A stretch of 64,000 nt of DNA from Zantedeschia hybrid cultivar (GCA_030544215.1 JARZZO010000013.1:30115229-30179228), one strand, 5' to 3'. Counted from the stretch's first letter, positions 19,635 to 32,048 are shown. The notes: generated by a model from the letters alone, not told the origin. Program-made: numbers and translations.

Positions 19635-21980
19635 TGTAAGGATTGAGATTTCGGGTTCAGTTTTCGGGTCAGTTTCGGGCCGGATTCCTTGGGTTGGGCC
19701 CTAATGGGTCTGGAGAGTACCTTCTAAATGACGTCTAGGGGGTACGACACGTTTTAACGGCGTCTTGCTGGGTGGACGCCATTTAGTTAGGTTGCTGTTG
19801 TGCCACGTGGGCACCACGTGGGCGGACTTCGGGCCACGAGAGTACGGCCCCTATCGTGTCGTCTGAACGGCGTCCTTGTTGGATGACGCCATTCAGAGCA
19901 GGACCCTGGGTTGTTAGTGTACGGTGCCGGTCTCATCGTCTGAACGGCGTCTTTAGTGGGCGACGCGTTTCAGAGCCTCTGTCAGTACGGCCCGTCCTGT
20001 CATCTGATAGGCGTCCGTCTCGCACGACGCATTTTACCCTGTTTCAGATTGATCCCGCGAGCCTTCCCTCCTTTCTCTCATTCTCTCCCTCTCATTCTCT
20101 CTCTTCCCTCTCTCTGCCCTCTCCGATTCCTTTTTTCCCTTCCCTTCCTTTCCTTCCTCTTCCACCACTCCAGTACCTCTCTACCTCTCACCACTACCAC
20201 CACCACTTCCTTTGCAGCGCTTCATTCTCCGGACGGCGGCCGACGTCCCGGCGGAGTGACGACGTCTTCGGAGGTACCGGCGGCAGTCTGCGGTGTGGCG
20301 GTTCGGCGGCACGGAGCCAGGAGGAGTTCAAGAAAACGATAGGGGGACGAACCTTGCATGTATTGTAATTGTTTCATCCGTGTTTCCCGTGTAAGTCACG
20401 ATGTGTGTGTGGGGTTTTTGGGTAGAATGAGCATGTTAAGGGGTTTTCTTAATGGAAATGGTGGTTCCTATGCATGAGAATTTATGGATTTCATATGGTG
20501 GTTTGGTTTCCCCCTTCGTTTCTCCCTCTTGGGCATTTTAGGGTGTTTTTAGGGTTAAAAGGGGACCCTCGGGTCGAGTTGCAGGAAACCGGCTTCTGGC
20601 CCTAAATGACGTCGCGCTAGGACGACGCCATTTCAAATGGCGGCTTCGTAGGACGACGCCATTTAGGCAGAAATGTCCCAAAAGGGGTTTCTGTTAGAAT
20701 AGATTTCCGTGGTGAATAGCGTCCAGGGACAGCGACGCCTTTCAAAAATGCGACTTCCCAGGACGACGCGTTTTAAGAGAATCAACCGTAGCCTGTCCTT
20801 GCTTCTGTCACTGTTAGGCGACAAAGGACAGCGACGTGTTTTAATAGGCGGCTACCTGTGGCGACGCCTTTTAGGCTATGTTCTGAGACCGAGAATTCAC
20901 ATGAACTAGTTTAGGAGGCTTGAATGGCGTCGGCCTTGGGCGACGCGATTCAAGACAGAACCACATTAATTCATGCTATTAATATGTGTTTACACTGTTA
21001 GATAGTTCAATTAATGCATGCTTTAAATATACTCGATGATGATAGATTCCTTGTGACTGGATCGCACTGTGTTGTGTTTTGTGCGACTGTGGACCTAGAG
21101 TGACAGTTGTAGCGCTTGACACCCTGTGTCGGTGTGGGTGGGACACATCGCCAGTGGGAGCAGTGGCGGGGTGACGCCTAGTGAGAGAGGGTCACCTGGT
21201 GAACCCCGGGGTTAGGTAGTACCGGTGTCGGAGTGGTACCTGTGGAGTGTCACTCGTGTTGGGGGAAGGAGTAACCACCTGAACCAGTTGGGCCGGAGTA
21301 ACTAGCGTGCTATCCGAGGGGTTATTGTTTGGTCTCAGCGGGTCGGTGTTTCCCACTTTCGGTTGTTGGTCGGTGTTTCCCACTTTCGGTTGTGTGATTG
21401 GCGTGCTTTATCGAGACGCTGGTTGTAGGCTCCCTAGTAGAATGATTTCTGAGATATGCATGTTACATTTCGAATGCATGTGGTTTATATCGAGATTTAG
21501 GAGTAGTAATTACTGCTTTACTTGCTTACTTTATTTGTATATGTATTATTGCACTTGTGGGTATGTTAGTGGGAGGCGGGGGATCGGATGATCCCTACTA
21601 AGCCCAATTCTGGTGTGGCTCACTCCCTGTGGTTTCAGGTGTGGACCTCTTGGCGAGTGGAGGCGTGGTGTTCTCCTTGGTGTGCGAACCAGCAGCTATC
21701 TCAGTTCCGGGGTATGCCCCGATGTTGTTGTACTTTGCTTCTGCCTATACTTATTTAATTGTTTGGACTATGTAAGTATTGTTGGACTGTGTACGGACAT
21801 TATTAATTTCCTTCCTGCGCACTTGTAATTTCCTTAAAGTCCGTGTGATTGTTATATTTAACCTTGTTTAACGCTTACTCCTCCAGACATGTGTATGAGA
21901 TCTGGGTGTGAGACCGTGGATAATGATTCGACACCCATTTAGTGATCGGGTTTCCGATCATAGGGTGGCGGGTCGTTACA
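19635..21980 (+). repeat. 5' LTR of element C
   Basis: This 2346-bp LTR holds a G-box-containing short duplication near 19800-19825, a pyrimidine-rich tract at 20050-20210, and 12 dyad sites (19724-20953). It differs from the 3' LTR mainly by a 12-bp and a 25-bp duplication and scattered substitutions, denser in the first 150 bp. Confidence 0.95.
19724..20953. repeat. Cluster of 12 dyad sites (12-bp arm, 10-bp spacer, 12-bp arm) in the 5' LTR of C
   Basis: Sites: 19724-19757, 19753-19786, 19863-19896, 19940-19973, 20004-20037, 20602-20635, 20633-20666, 20712-20745, 20743-20776, 20811-20844, 20841-20874, 20920-20953. The right arm reads GACGC-N2-TTT plus one or two A/C/G bases; the left arm is its imperfect reverse complement (example: CTGAACGGCGTC, spacer, GACGCCATTCAG). 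All spacers are exactly 10 bp and unrelated in sequence. Several sites overlap by three or four bases. The distance between sites varies. Function unknown. Confidence 0.85.
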
Positions 21981-21982
21981 AT

Positions 21983-21994
21983 TGGTATCAGAGC
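21983..21994 (+). other. Primer-binding site of element C (initiator Met-tRNA type)
   Basis: TGGTATCAGAGC, two bases after the LTR, is the standard plant site complementary to the 3' end of initiator tRNA-Met. Confidence 0.92.
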
Positions 21995-22134
21995 CCAGTC
22001 TGGTCGAGTATGTGGTAAACTGGGTTAGATATCGTAGTCCAACAATAAGTACGAGTCCGTATAGGCGATGGCTGCTGGCATAGATTGATAGGTTTTGACG
22101 TGTTTATTTCGATTTTTGTGTTCATGGGGTAGTG

Positions 22135-23158
22135 ATGGCACCGAGAAGGAGAGTTCTGTTGGCTCGTGGTACGAGAGCAGACGATGGTAATTCAGGGGCA
22201 GAGGGGCATAATGTGGATCGTTTCGTGGAGGCTATGATTGGGGCTATGTCTAGATACCAATAGGGAGATGGTGGTGAGGGATCCAATTCTCAAGGTGGTC
22301 GGTCCACGGTGATGGAGCGGTTCTTAAAGTTGAAGACCCCTTCTTTCACGGGTCGACTAGTCCCAGACGAGGCAGCTCATTGGATTAAAGAAGTGGAGAA
22401 GGCATTTGATGTTCTTGAATGTGCTAAGAATGACAAGACCTTGTTGGCAACCTATTTGTTGAAGGACGATGCATATGATTGGTGGGTTACTATCAAGAGA
22501 AGGATGTTTGCAGATAGGTCCTTAAGAGAGATCCCTTGGGAGGTATTTGTGAGAGAGTTTAGTGGACAGTACTTTCCAAGGCACGTTCAGAAGGCCAAGG
22601 AAAGGGAGTTTATGGAATTGGTACAGAATGATATGTCAGTTCTAGAGTATCATATGAAGTTTGTGGCTCTTGAAAGATTCGTTCCACACATATCTGAGCA
22701 TGAGGAACATAGAACAGAGAGATTTGTAGGTGGACTCCGGTATGATCTGAGGACAATGGTGACATCTCATTGTTGTAGAGATCTGGCATCAACGGTTTGG
22801 TGCGCAGCAGCGGTGGAGACTCAATTTCAACAAATGGCGAAAGAGTTGAAGCGTTCAGCACGAAGGAAGCAGCAAGGCAAGAGCAAATCAGCGGTCTTTT
22901 CGTCAGGCGGTTCGAGTTCCTTTGAGTTCGGGTCCTAAGAGATGCTTTATAATGAGGATGAAGACGGTTTGGTTCGGCAGATGCAGATTGTGGCTAGCAG
23001 GCAGCAAGATACGAGACAGGATGCGGATGATCATTGTCCCCGTTGTGGTAAGCATCATGGCAATCAGATGTGTCCTTTGGTCACTAGTAGCTGTTTTGGC
23101 TGTGGTAGGAAGGGACATTTTATGAGGAACTGTCCCCAGAAGAATAAGACAGGCTAGG
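22135..23158 (+). pseudogene. gag of element C
   Basis: ATG at 22135 follows the LTR by 155 bp. An early in-frame stop at about 22261 is followed by a long open stretch (22309-22938) with the Ty3/Gypsy gag core (WIKEVEKAF, DAYDWW, FSGQYFP, RFVGGL). A frameshift or short indel near 22930 leads into 22942-23158, with CPRCGKHH and a CCHC knuckle CFGCGRKGHFMRNC. Order and spacing match Del/Tekay Gag. Two lesions separate it from a functional gene. Confidence 0.87.
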
Positions 23159-23430
23159 AGCCGAGTGGTCAGTAAGAGCCCGGGACCTAGAGTGGTGTTG
23201 TGTGTTCTTTTAGTAGAGGTCCGAGATGTCGGGCTAGGCGAGACTTTTATCTTGTTTTATTAGGTAGTAGTTGTGAACTCTTATGGCACTCTTCATGTAT
23301 TTTGGGCATGGTGGAGAATCAGTTTTGTAATATGTGCCTTGCAAGGTTAATGTATGGTTATTTCGGTCTATCATTTCTGACAGAATTGTGGAACATAGTT
23401 AACTTAGTATTGATTTGATTGACCGGTTGT
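23159..23430 (+). other. Deletion junction of element C (protease and RT core missing)
   Basis: Between the end of gag and the RT thumb/connection, where protease and RT should occupy well over 1 kb, there are only about 270 bp with stops in every frame and no D-S/T-G or YxDD motif. Confidence 0.75.
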
Positions 23431-25613
23431 GTGTGTGGAGCCCCGTGTAAGAGTATGATCAGTGAGGGCATTGCAGTAGATTCAGCCAAGATTGAGGCAG
23501 TGATAGATTGGAGCAGGCCAACAACAGTAACCGAGATCAGGAGCTTCTTAGCATTAGCAGGATATTACCGACGGTTGGTCCAGGGGTTTTCTTCGATAGT
23601 GACCCCCCTTGTTGAGGTTGACTCATAGGGGAGTTTGTTTCGCGTGGGCCGAGGAGTGTGAGCGGACTTTCATTAAGTTGAAGACTCGCCTCACTTTGGC
23701 TCCAGTGTTGGTACTTCTATCAGGTTCCGGTGGATTTATAGTTTATTCAGATGCATCATATCGAGGTTTGGGTGCAGTTCTGATGCAACATGGTAAGGTT
23801 GTGGCCTATGCTTCTAGGCAGTTGAAGAAGCATGAGGAGAACTATCCCACTCATGACTTAGAGTTGGCAGCTGTGGTATTTGCATTAAAGATCTGGCAGC
23901 ACTGTTTGTATGGAGGGAAATTTCAGGTTTTTACCGATCACAAGAGCCAGAAGTATGTATTCAAGTAGAAGGATCTGAATTTGAGGCAGCGCAGGTGGAT
24001 GGAATTTATCAAGGATTATGATCTCGACCTTCCTATCATCCGAGCAAGGCAATTGTGGTGGCAGACGCCTTGAGTCGGAAGACAGTCGTGTCATACCTCA
24101 TGATTCGAGAATGGAGGGTATTTGAGCTGGTTGTGGAATCTTTCTTTAGGGTCCCGCGAGAGGCTGATAGAGCTGTGTTGTCCAACTTAACTGTGAGGCC
24201 AGCAGTGTACCATACCATAATTGAGACTCAGAGGGCAGATGCAGAGTTACAGCAGATTCTCCAGAGACCAGAGGTGGAATTGTGGGTTGATGGTACAGTC
24301 AGGTTTAGAGGCAGACTCTATGTTCCGACCGAGGAGGATGTGCACAGGAGTGTCCTTGACGAGGCGCACCGTTCTAGGTATGCAGTGCATCCCGGAATGA
24401 CTAAGATGTATCATTATTTGAGGAGGCACTTTTGGTGGCCTGGTAAGAAGAAAGATGTGGCTGAGTATGTGGCTAGGTGCATGACTTGTCAGCAAGTTAA
24501 GGCAGAACATCAGAGACCAGGAGGGTTGTTGCAGTCTTTGCCGATCCCGGAATGGAAATAGGAGCATGTGACTATGGACTTTGAGATAGGATTGCCTATA
24601 TCCCCTGGTAGAAAGGATGCGATCTGGGGCATTATTCATCGATTGACCAAGTCAGCACACTTCTTGGCTATTAGGAAGGACTGGTCAGTCAGTAAGTAGG
24701 CTAAGTTATTTGTGGGTTGGATCATCTCTCTGCATGAGGTACCCTTATCCATCGTGTCGAACCGGGATTCGAGATTTTCTTCTAGGCTCTGGAAGAGTTT
24801 TCGGAAGGCCTTGGGCACGCAGTTAGCCTTCAGCTCGGCCTATCATCCAGAGACTGAGGGGCAGTTGGAGAGGACCATTCAGACTTTGAAGGTTAGGCTC
24901 AGAGCATGTTGCCTAGACCGGGGAGGTTCTTGGGAGTAGCACTTGTCTACAGTGGAGTTTGTTTATTACAACAATTACCATTCTAGTATCGGCATGGCGC
25001 CTTATAAGGCATTGTATGGATGGCCGTGTCGATCCCTTGTGAATTGGTCTGAGTTTGGCGAGAGGCAGATAGCAGGATCAGAGTTGGTTCAACAGTGTGC
25101 TGAAGTTGCCAGAGTGATACAACAGAGATTGATTGCAGCTCAGAGCAGATAGAAGAGTGATGCAGACATCTGTAGGGGACCGCTTGAGTTTGAGGTTGGG
25201 GACCACATGTTCCTCCGAGTCTCACCCTCCAAGGGTGTGATGAGATTCGGGAAGCGAGGTAAGCTGAGTCTGCGATGTGTTGGGTTTTTTCTCATTCTTG
25301 CTCGAATTGGGGAAACGACATACTAGCTAGCCTTACCGCCCAGTCTTGCAGGGGTGCACGATGTGTTCCATGTTTCCTTGCTGAGGAGATGTGCTCAGGA
25401 TCCATCTCATGTTTTAGATTTTTCTGGTGGGAAGTCGCTGAGGACTTATCCTTCCCAGAGTTTCTAGTACGTATTGAGGATCGCAAGGAGCAGGTCCTCC
25501 GGAACAAGGTTGTAACTCTAGTTAAGGTGTTTTGGCAGTATCGCGCCGGGGGCGAGGCGACCTGGGAGCGTGAGGATGAGATATGGGAACAGTTTCCCTA
25601 CCTTTTCTGGTAA
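23431..25613 (+). pseudogene. RT connection, RNase H and integrase of element C (interrupted)
   Basis: Coding similarity resumes in the RT connection (EIRSFLALAGYYRR, about 23535-23580). RNase H follows with YSDAS at about 23740, the HDLELAAVVFALK helix and FTDHKS (to 23968). After a stop and a frameshift near 24030, ADALSR leads to integrase: the HHCC finger ends in CMTCQQ near 24490; the first catalytic D lies in MDFEIG, the second in SNRDSR and the E in GQLERT. Stops occur at 24559-24561, near 24698, near 24938 and at 25150-25152. A frameshift near 25270 precedes the tail, which ends about 25613 with a chromodomain-like stretch. The catalytic residues are still visible but no intact protein can be made. 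Confidence 0.88.
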
Positions 25614-25685
25614 GTTCCCATGTAAACTTGTACTCTTATGTTTCGCCCTCGTTAATTGCGGCAGGCAATTTCGGGGATGAAATTC

Positions 25686-25702
25686 TTTTAAGGGGAGGAG
25701 AA
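25686..25702 (+). other. Polypurine tract of element C
   Basis: TTTTAAGGGGAGGAGAA lies immediately before the 3' LTR, preceded by the GGGGATGAAATTC sequence usual at the end of Del-type elements. Confidence 0.88.
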
Positions 25703-27997
25703 TGTAAGGATTGAGATTTCGGGTTCAGTTTTCGGGTCGGTTTTGGGCTGGATTCCCTGGGTTGGGCCCTGATGGGTCTGGGGAGTACTTTCTAAATGAC
25801 GTCTAGGGGGCACGACGCGTTTTAAACGGCGTCTTGCTGGGTGGACGCCATTTAGTTAGGTTGCTGTTGTGCCACGTGGGCGGGCTTCGGGCCACGAGAG
25901 TACGGCCCCTATCGTGTCGTCTGAACGACGTCCTTGTTGGACGACGCCATTCAGAGCAGGACCCTGGGTTGTCAGTGTACGGCGCCGGTCTCGTCGTCTG
26001 AACGGCGTCTTTGGTGGGCGACGCGTTTCAGAGCCTCTGTCAGTACGGCCCGTCCTGTCATCTGATAGGCGTCCGTCTCGCACGACGTATTTTACCCTGT
26101 TTCGGATTGACCCCGCGAGCCTTCCCTCCTTTCTCTCATTCTCTCTCTTCCCTCTCTCCTCTCCCTCCGATTCCTTTTTTCCCTTCCCTTCCTTTCCTTC
26201 CTCTTCCACCACTCCAGTACCTCTCTACCTCTCACCACTACCACCACCATTTCCTTCGCGGCGCTTCATTCTCCGGATGGCGGCCGACGTCCCGGCGGAG
26301 TGACGACATCTTCGGAGGTACCGGCGGCAGTGTGTGGTGTGGCGGTTCAGCGGCACGGAGCCAAGAGGAGTTCAAGAAACCGGTAGGGGGACGAACCTTG
26401 CATGTATTGTAATTGTTTCATCCGTGTTTCCCGTGTAAGTCACGATGTGTGTGTGGGGTTTTTGGGTAGAATGAGCATGTTAAGGGGTTTTCTTGATGGA
26501 AATGGTGGTTCCTATGCATGAGAATTTATGGATTTCATATGGTGGTTTGGTTTCTCCCTTCGTTTCTCCCTCTTGGGCATTTTAGGGTGTTTTTAGGGTT
26601 AAAAGGGGACCCTCGGGTCGAGTTGCAGGAAACCGGCTTCTGACCCTAAATGACGTCGCGCTAGGACGACGCCATTTCAAATGGCGGCTTCGTAGGACGA
26701 CGCCATTTAGGCAGAAATGTCCCAAAAGGGGTTTCTGTTAGAATAGATTTCCGTGGTGAATAGCGTCCAGGGACAGCGACGCCTTTCAAAAATGCGACTT
26801 CCCAGGACGACGCGTTTTAAGAGAATCAACCGTAGCCTGTCCCTGCTTCTGTCACTGTTAGGCGACAAAGGACAGCGACGTGTTTTAATAGGCGGCTACC
26901 TGTGGCGACGCCTTTTAGGCTATGTTCTGAGACCGAGAATTCACATGAACTAGTTTAGGAGGCTTGAATGGCGTCGGCCTTGGGCGACGCGATTCAAGAC
27001 AGAACCACATTAATTCATGCTATTAATATGTGTTTACACTGTTAGATAGTTCAATTAATGCATGCTTTAAATATACTCGATGATGATGGATTCCTTGTGA
27101 CCGGATCGCACTGTGTTGTGTTTTGTGCGACTGTGGACCTAGAGTGACAGTTGTAGCGCTTGACACCCTGTGTCAGTGTGGGTGAGACACAGCGCCGGTG
27201 GGAGCAGTGGCGAGGTGACGCCTAGTGAGAGAAGGTCACCTGGTGAACCCCGGAGTTAGCTAGTACCGGTGTCGGAGTGGTACCTGTGGAGTGTCACTCG
27301 TGCTGGAGGAAGGAGTAACCACCTGAGTCAGTTGGGCCAGAGTAGCTAGCATGCTATCCGAGGGGTTACTGTTTGGTCTCAGCGGGTCGGTGTTTCCCAC
27401 TTTCGGTTGTGTGGTTGGCGTGCCTTATCGAGACGCTGGTTGTAGGCTCCCTAGTAGAATGATTTCTGAGATATGCATGTTACATTTCGAATGCATGTGG
27501 TTTATATCAAGATTTAGGAGTAGTAATTACTACTTTACTTACTTACTTTACTTGTATCTGTATTATTGCACTTGTGGGTGTGTGAGTGGGAGGCGGGAGA
27601 TCGGATGATCCCTACTGAGCCCAATTCTGGTGTGGCTCTCTCCCTGCGGTTTCAGGTGTGGACCTCTTGGCGAGTGGAGGCGTGGTGTTCTCCTTGGTGT
27701 GCGGATCAGCAGCTATCTCAGTTCTGGGGTATGCCCCGATGTTGTTGTACTTTGCTTCTACCTATACTTATTTAATTCTTTGGACCATGTAAGTATTGTT
27801 GGACTGTGTACGGACATTATTAATTTCCTTCCTGTGCACTTGTAATTTTCTTAAAGTCCGTGTGATTGTTATATTTAGCCTTGTTTAACGCTTACTCCTC
27901 CAGACGTGTGTATGAGATCTGGGTGTGAGACCGTGGATAATGATTCGACACCCATTTAGTGATCGGGTTTCCGATCATAGGGTGGCGGGTCGTTACA
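25703..27997 (+). repeat. 3' LTR of element C
   Basis: This 2295-bp copy of the 5' LTR ends GGGTCGTTACA. It carries the same cluster of dyad sites at 25792-26997 with the same 10-bp spacers in the sites compared. CAAAC follows at 27998-28002. Confidence 0.95.
25792..26997. repeat. Dyad-site cluster in the 3' LTR of C
   Basis: Second copy of the 12-site cluster described at 19724-20953. Where the two LTRs differ, changes often fall inside arms. The first site here is closer to consensus (GACGCG) than its partner in the 5' LTR (GACACG). Confidence 0.82.
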
Positions 27998-30900
27998 CAA
28001 ACCTCCACCAAAGGTTGCTCCAGTTGCAAAAACTTCCCATCAGCACCCAAGTGCCAGGTCTATATTATGGGCAGAGCTGGGGGGCCAGGCGAGGCATCGC
28101 GAAGGTAGAGGCGAGATGAGTCGTCTTTGGCTGCCACAACGATAGACGATGGGTCGAAGCGTTCCCAGAAAGAGGTCATCAGCTTCACCGAAGCAGACCT
28201 CGAAGGAATCTAGGTCCCACATGATGACGCTCTCGTCGTCAATTCCGTAATAAAAAAAATACGATGTCCATCGAATTTTTATTGAGAATGATAGTGCACC
28301 TAATGTGCGTTTTTATGACTACTTTCTGAAGCTTGGTTTAATTGAGGCCGACATAAAGGCCCATCGAGGCCCTTTGTTTGGCTTGAATGGAGCCCCCTAC
28401 CGAGTGGAAGGCATAGTCCGATTGCCTGTGACCCTCGGTACGGCCCGGGCGCAACTAACAGTTGAAATTGACTTCGCAGTTGTGAAAGTAGACTCGGCCT
28501 ACGATGTCATTTTCGGCCGACGCCTAATCGGATGCATTGGAGCTGTACCTTCAAAAATTGAAGTTTCATACCGACTTCAGACTAGGAGAAGCCAAGGGAA
28601 ACCAAGACTCGGCTCGTCAGTGTTATATGATATCAGTAAAAGGCAAGGCTGCCGTCGAGTCACTTTCAATGGAGTCTTCAGCCGATGCCTCCCCAGGCGA
28701 GGAATTGATCACCGTTCTCGTCCCGGGAGGAGAAGGCCGAGTACTGTAGATTGGTTCCAGCCTCTCGCCAGATGAAGCCACGACCATGATCAACTTCTTG
28801 GAGGAAAACCTCGACGTCTTCGCCTGGTCCCCGTCAGACATGCCAGGAGTTGATCTGGAGGTAGCCGTTCATCGCCTACATGCTGATCCAAATCACCCTC
28901 TGGTCAAGCAAAAACTCCGAAGCTTCAACCTTGAGAGGTGAATGGTGATTCAGACCGAAGTGCAGAAGGGCTTAAAAGCCGGGCATCTCGAGAGCCTCAC
29001 CATCTTGAGTAGGTAGCCAATGTGGTAATGGTACCCAAGAGAGATGGTAAGTGGCAGATGTGTGTTGATTGCACTAACCTTAATAAAGCTTGCCCTATGT
29101 ATAGCTTTCCACTACCCCGGATAGATCAAATGGTAGACGCCACTTCTGGCCATGAGCTGCCCAACTTCCTCGATGCTTACTTAGGATATCATCAAATTAG
29201 AATGCATCCTAAAGATGAGGATAAAACTAGCTTTACCACCGACCTCGGCCTCTACTGCTACACCCGAATACCCTTCGGCCTCAAGAACGTTGGAGCAACC
29301 TACCAACGGCTCGTCAACAAGATGTTCACCCCTCAGCTTAGCTGAAACATGGAGGTGTACGTTGACGACATGTTTGTAAAAAGCCGAGTTGCCTCTAACC
29401 ATATATAGTCGATTTGGCCGAGACTTTCTCTACCCTGCGCAGGTACCATATGAAGCTAAATACTGCTAAATGCGCCTTCGGTGTAGCTTCCGGGAAGTTC
29501 CTCGGTTACCTGGTGACTCGCCGAGGCGTAGAAGTTAACCCAGCCAAGGTGTCAGCTATCCTTTAGATGCGCCCTCCGGAGAACGTCCGAGAGGTACAAA
29601 GACTAAGCGGACGAGTGGCAACTCTGAACTGTTTCATGTCAAGAGCAACAAATCGTTGTTTTCCCTTCTTCAAATTACTGAGGAAGACGGACGGTTTCTA
29701 ATGGATGGCAGAGTGCCAATCGACTTTTGACCAACTCAAAAGTTACCTCTCCGAGGTTCCCGTCCTATCCAAACCTATCGAGGGGGAACAACTATTCGTC
29801 TACCTTGCCGCATCCGAGGCAGCGCTGAGCGCTGTACTTGTATGGGAAGAGGGCGGCGTCCAGAAGCCTGTCTACTATGTCAGCCAGGCACTTCACGGAG
29901 CGGAACTCCGGTACCCAGCTCTGGAGAAGCTGGCGCTAGCTTTGATTACTTCCGCGATAAGGCTTCAGCCCTATTTCCTCGCACACCCAGTCAAAGTATT
30001 GACTGACCAGTCTTTAAGGCAAGTCGTAGCTCGGCTTGAAGTATCCGGGAGACTCGCCAGGTGGGCCATATAGCTAGAGGAATTTGACATAAGCTATGGA
30101 CCCCGAACCGCAATAAAGGCACAGGCTCTCGCTGACTTCATTGCGGAACTGACCACTGAAGGACCCTCGGCAAAGACTCCGGCTGAAGACGAAGGAATCG
30201 GCCCATCTTCTACAATTGCAGCCGAGGACCCCTCGGCCTTATCTCCCACCTCAGGCAACACATGGCGTCTCTACACAGACAGTTCCGCCTGCTCCTCGGG
30301 CTGTGGCTCCGGATGGGTCCTGATGTCCTCGGACGGGGTAATAGCCGAGTACACGCTCCACTTCGCGTTCCTTGCATCTAATAATGCGGCAGAGTATGAA
30401 GCCATGATATCTGGACTTCAATTTGCAAGGTGTATCGGCGTCTTGGAGATAAGCGCGTTCAGCGATTCTTAGCTGGTCGTCAACCAAATAATCGGGGAGT
30501 ATGATGCATGGGACCCTCTAATGATGACCTACCTCCAGGTAACGAAAAACATCATTGCAAAATTCAATTCTTTTAAGATAACACGGATCCCTCGATCTGA
30601 GAACACACGAGCCGATGCCCTCTCCCGGTTAGCGTCCACCTAACATGGGGGAAGCATCCGGATGGTGCTCGTGGAAGAGCTAGGAGCGCCAAGTGTTGAT
30701 CAGCCCGAGAACGTGATGCAATCCGAGTCCCGGGAAGACGAGACCTGGATGACACCATTGCTGAACTATATTCTCCGAGAGGAGCTCCCTTCTGAAGCAA
30801 AAGAGGCGAGGCGCATCCGGCTACGTTCTTCATAATTCATCATTCTAGAGGGGTTGCTATATAAAAGATCTTTTGGCCGACCGCTTCTCAGGTGCCTCGG

Positions 30901-31981
30901 CCCAGCCGAAGTTGATTATGCTCTCCGAGAGGTCCACGAAGGAGTCTGCGGAGCACGCGCAGGGGGCTAAGCCCTTGCCCATAAGCTTCTAAGGCAGGGA
31001 TACTGGTGGCCAACCTTTCGGTAGGACGCAGCTAGTCTTGTCTGATGTTGTGACCAGTGCCAACGCTTCAGTTCACTCATCCATCAGTCAGCTACTATAT
31101 TGACACCATTATCAGATCCATGGCCTTTCGCCCAATGGGGTATAGATATCCTCGGCCCTTTTCCAATGGCAATCGGTCAAAGAAAATTTCTTATCGTTGC
31201 TATTGATTACTTTACCAAATGGGTCGAAGCCAAACCCCTCGCGTCCATTACGGACAATAATGCCTGGAACTTCTTTTGGAAGTCCATTATTTGCCGTTAT
31301 GGTATCCCTCAAGTTATTATTTCAGACAACGACAAGCAGTTCGATAGCAATCGGTTCAGAGGCAACTACGAGAGCTTCGACATTCTACATAAGTGTACCT
31401 TAGTGGCCCACCCTTAGACGAATGGACAAGCCGAAGTCACCAACTGAAGTATCCTGAGAGGGCTAAAAACACGTCTCGGCGAAGCCAAAGGCCGATAGGT
31501 GGACGAGCTACCAAATGTACTGTGGGCCTATTGGACTACCAATTGAGCCCCTACCGACGAGACTCCCTTCAGAATGGCCTATGGAGTAGAAGTTGTCATC
31601 TCGGTGGAGATTGGCATTTTGTCCCCCAGAGTGCTCGCTTATGATCCGGCCACCAATGATAATGCGTTGAAAGATTAACTGGACCTTGTTGAGGAAATGA
31701 GGGATCTGGCTCGTATTCGCCTAGCAGCTTATTAGCAGCAGATGGCCAGGTACCATAATGCCCGAGTGAAGCCTCGGACATTTAACGTCGGCGACCTAGT
31801 GCTCCAGGACGCTCACGCTTCAAAACCCGCAGAAGCTTCAAGGAACCTAGCTCCCAACTGGGAGGGACCATACCGGGTGAGGGAAGTCATCCGAAGAGGG
31901 GCATACCGGTTGGAAACCCTCTCGGGTCAACCTCTTCCCCGCACTCGGAATGTAGAGCGACTTCGTCGCTATTTCATGTAA
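27998..31981 (+). pseudogene. pol of element B: protease to integrase (interrupted)
   Basis: Element B resumes directly after element C. A protease remnant (FIENDSAPN, near 28275) has lost the D-x-G core. RT follows with frameshifts near 28540 and 29000 and YVDD at 29358-29369. RNase H is best preserved at 29705-30073. The second, Tat-type RNase H covers about 30250-30640. The integrase HHCC region (about 30925-31075) has stops; the catalytic core (31100-31417) has GIDILGP and ISDNDKQ. The C-terminal domain is open at 31742-31981 and ends RLRRYFM, as in element A. I count well over ten stops. Domain order and end match element A, showing a common ancestor. Confidence 0.9.
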
Positions 31982-32048
31982 CCTTCCCTCAGTCTTGTTC
32001 AACTGAATATTTCAATATAAACGCATTCATTGGTTACGAATAGTTTAT

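Larger units (their letters stand above)
19635..27997 (+). mobile_element. Element C: Del/Tekay-like Ty3/Gypsy element lacking protease and RT
   Basis: Bounded by LTRs 19635-21980 and 25703-27997 (TGTAAGG..GTTACA) with the 5-bp duplication CAAAC. A Met-tRNA-type primer-binding site and a polypurine tract flank the internal part. Gag with a CCHC knuckle is followed directly by RNase H and integrase; the protease and the catalytic part of RT are missing. The integrase C-terminus continues into a stretch resembling the chromodomain-like tail of Del/Tekay chromoviruses (EATWERED). Many stops are present. The element inserted into gag of element B. Confidence 0.92.

Noticed and set aside
19724..20953. 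Dyad clusters as a CRISPR-like array
   Set aside because: Plant retrotransposon DNA; the spacer lies inside each palindrome and distances between units are irregular.
19724..20953. Dyad sites as microRNA precursors
   Set aside because: Stems of 12 bp with unpaired positions are too short, and arms do not covary.
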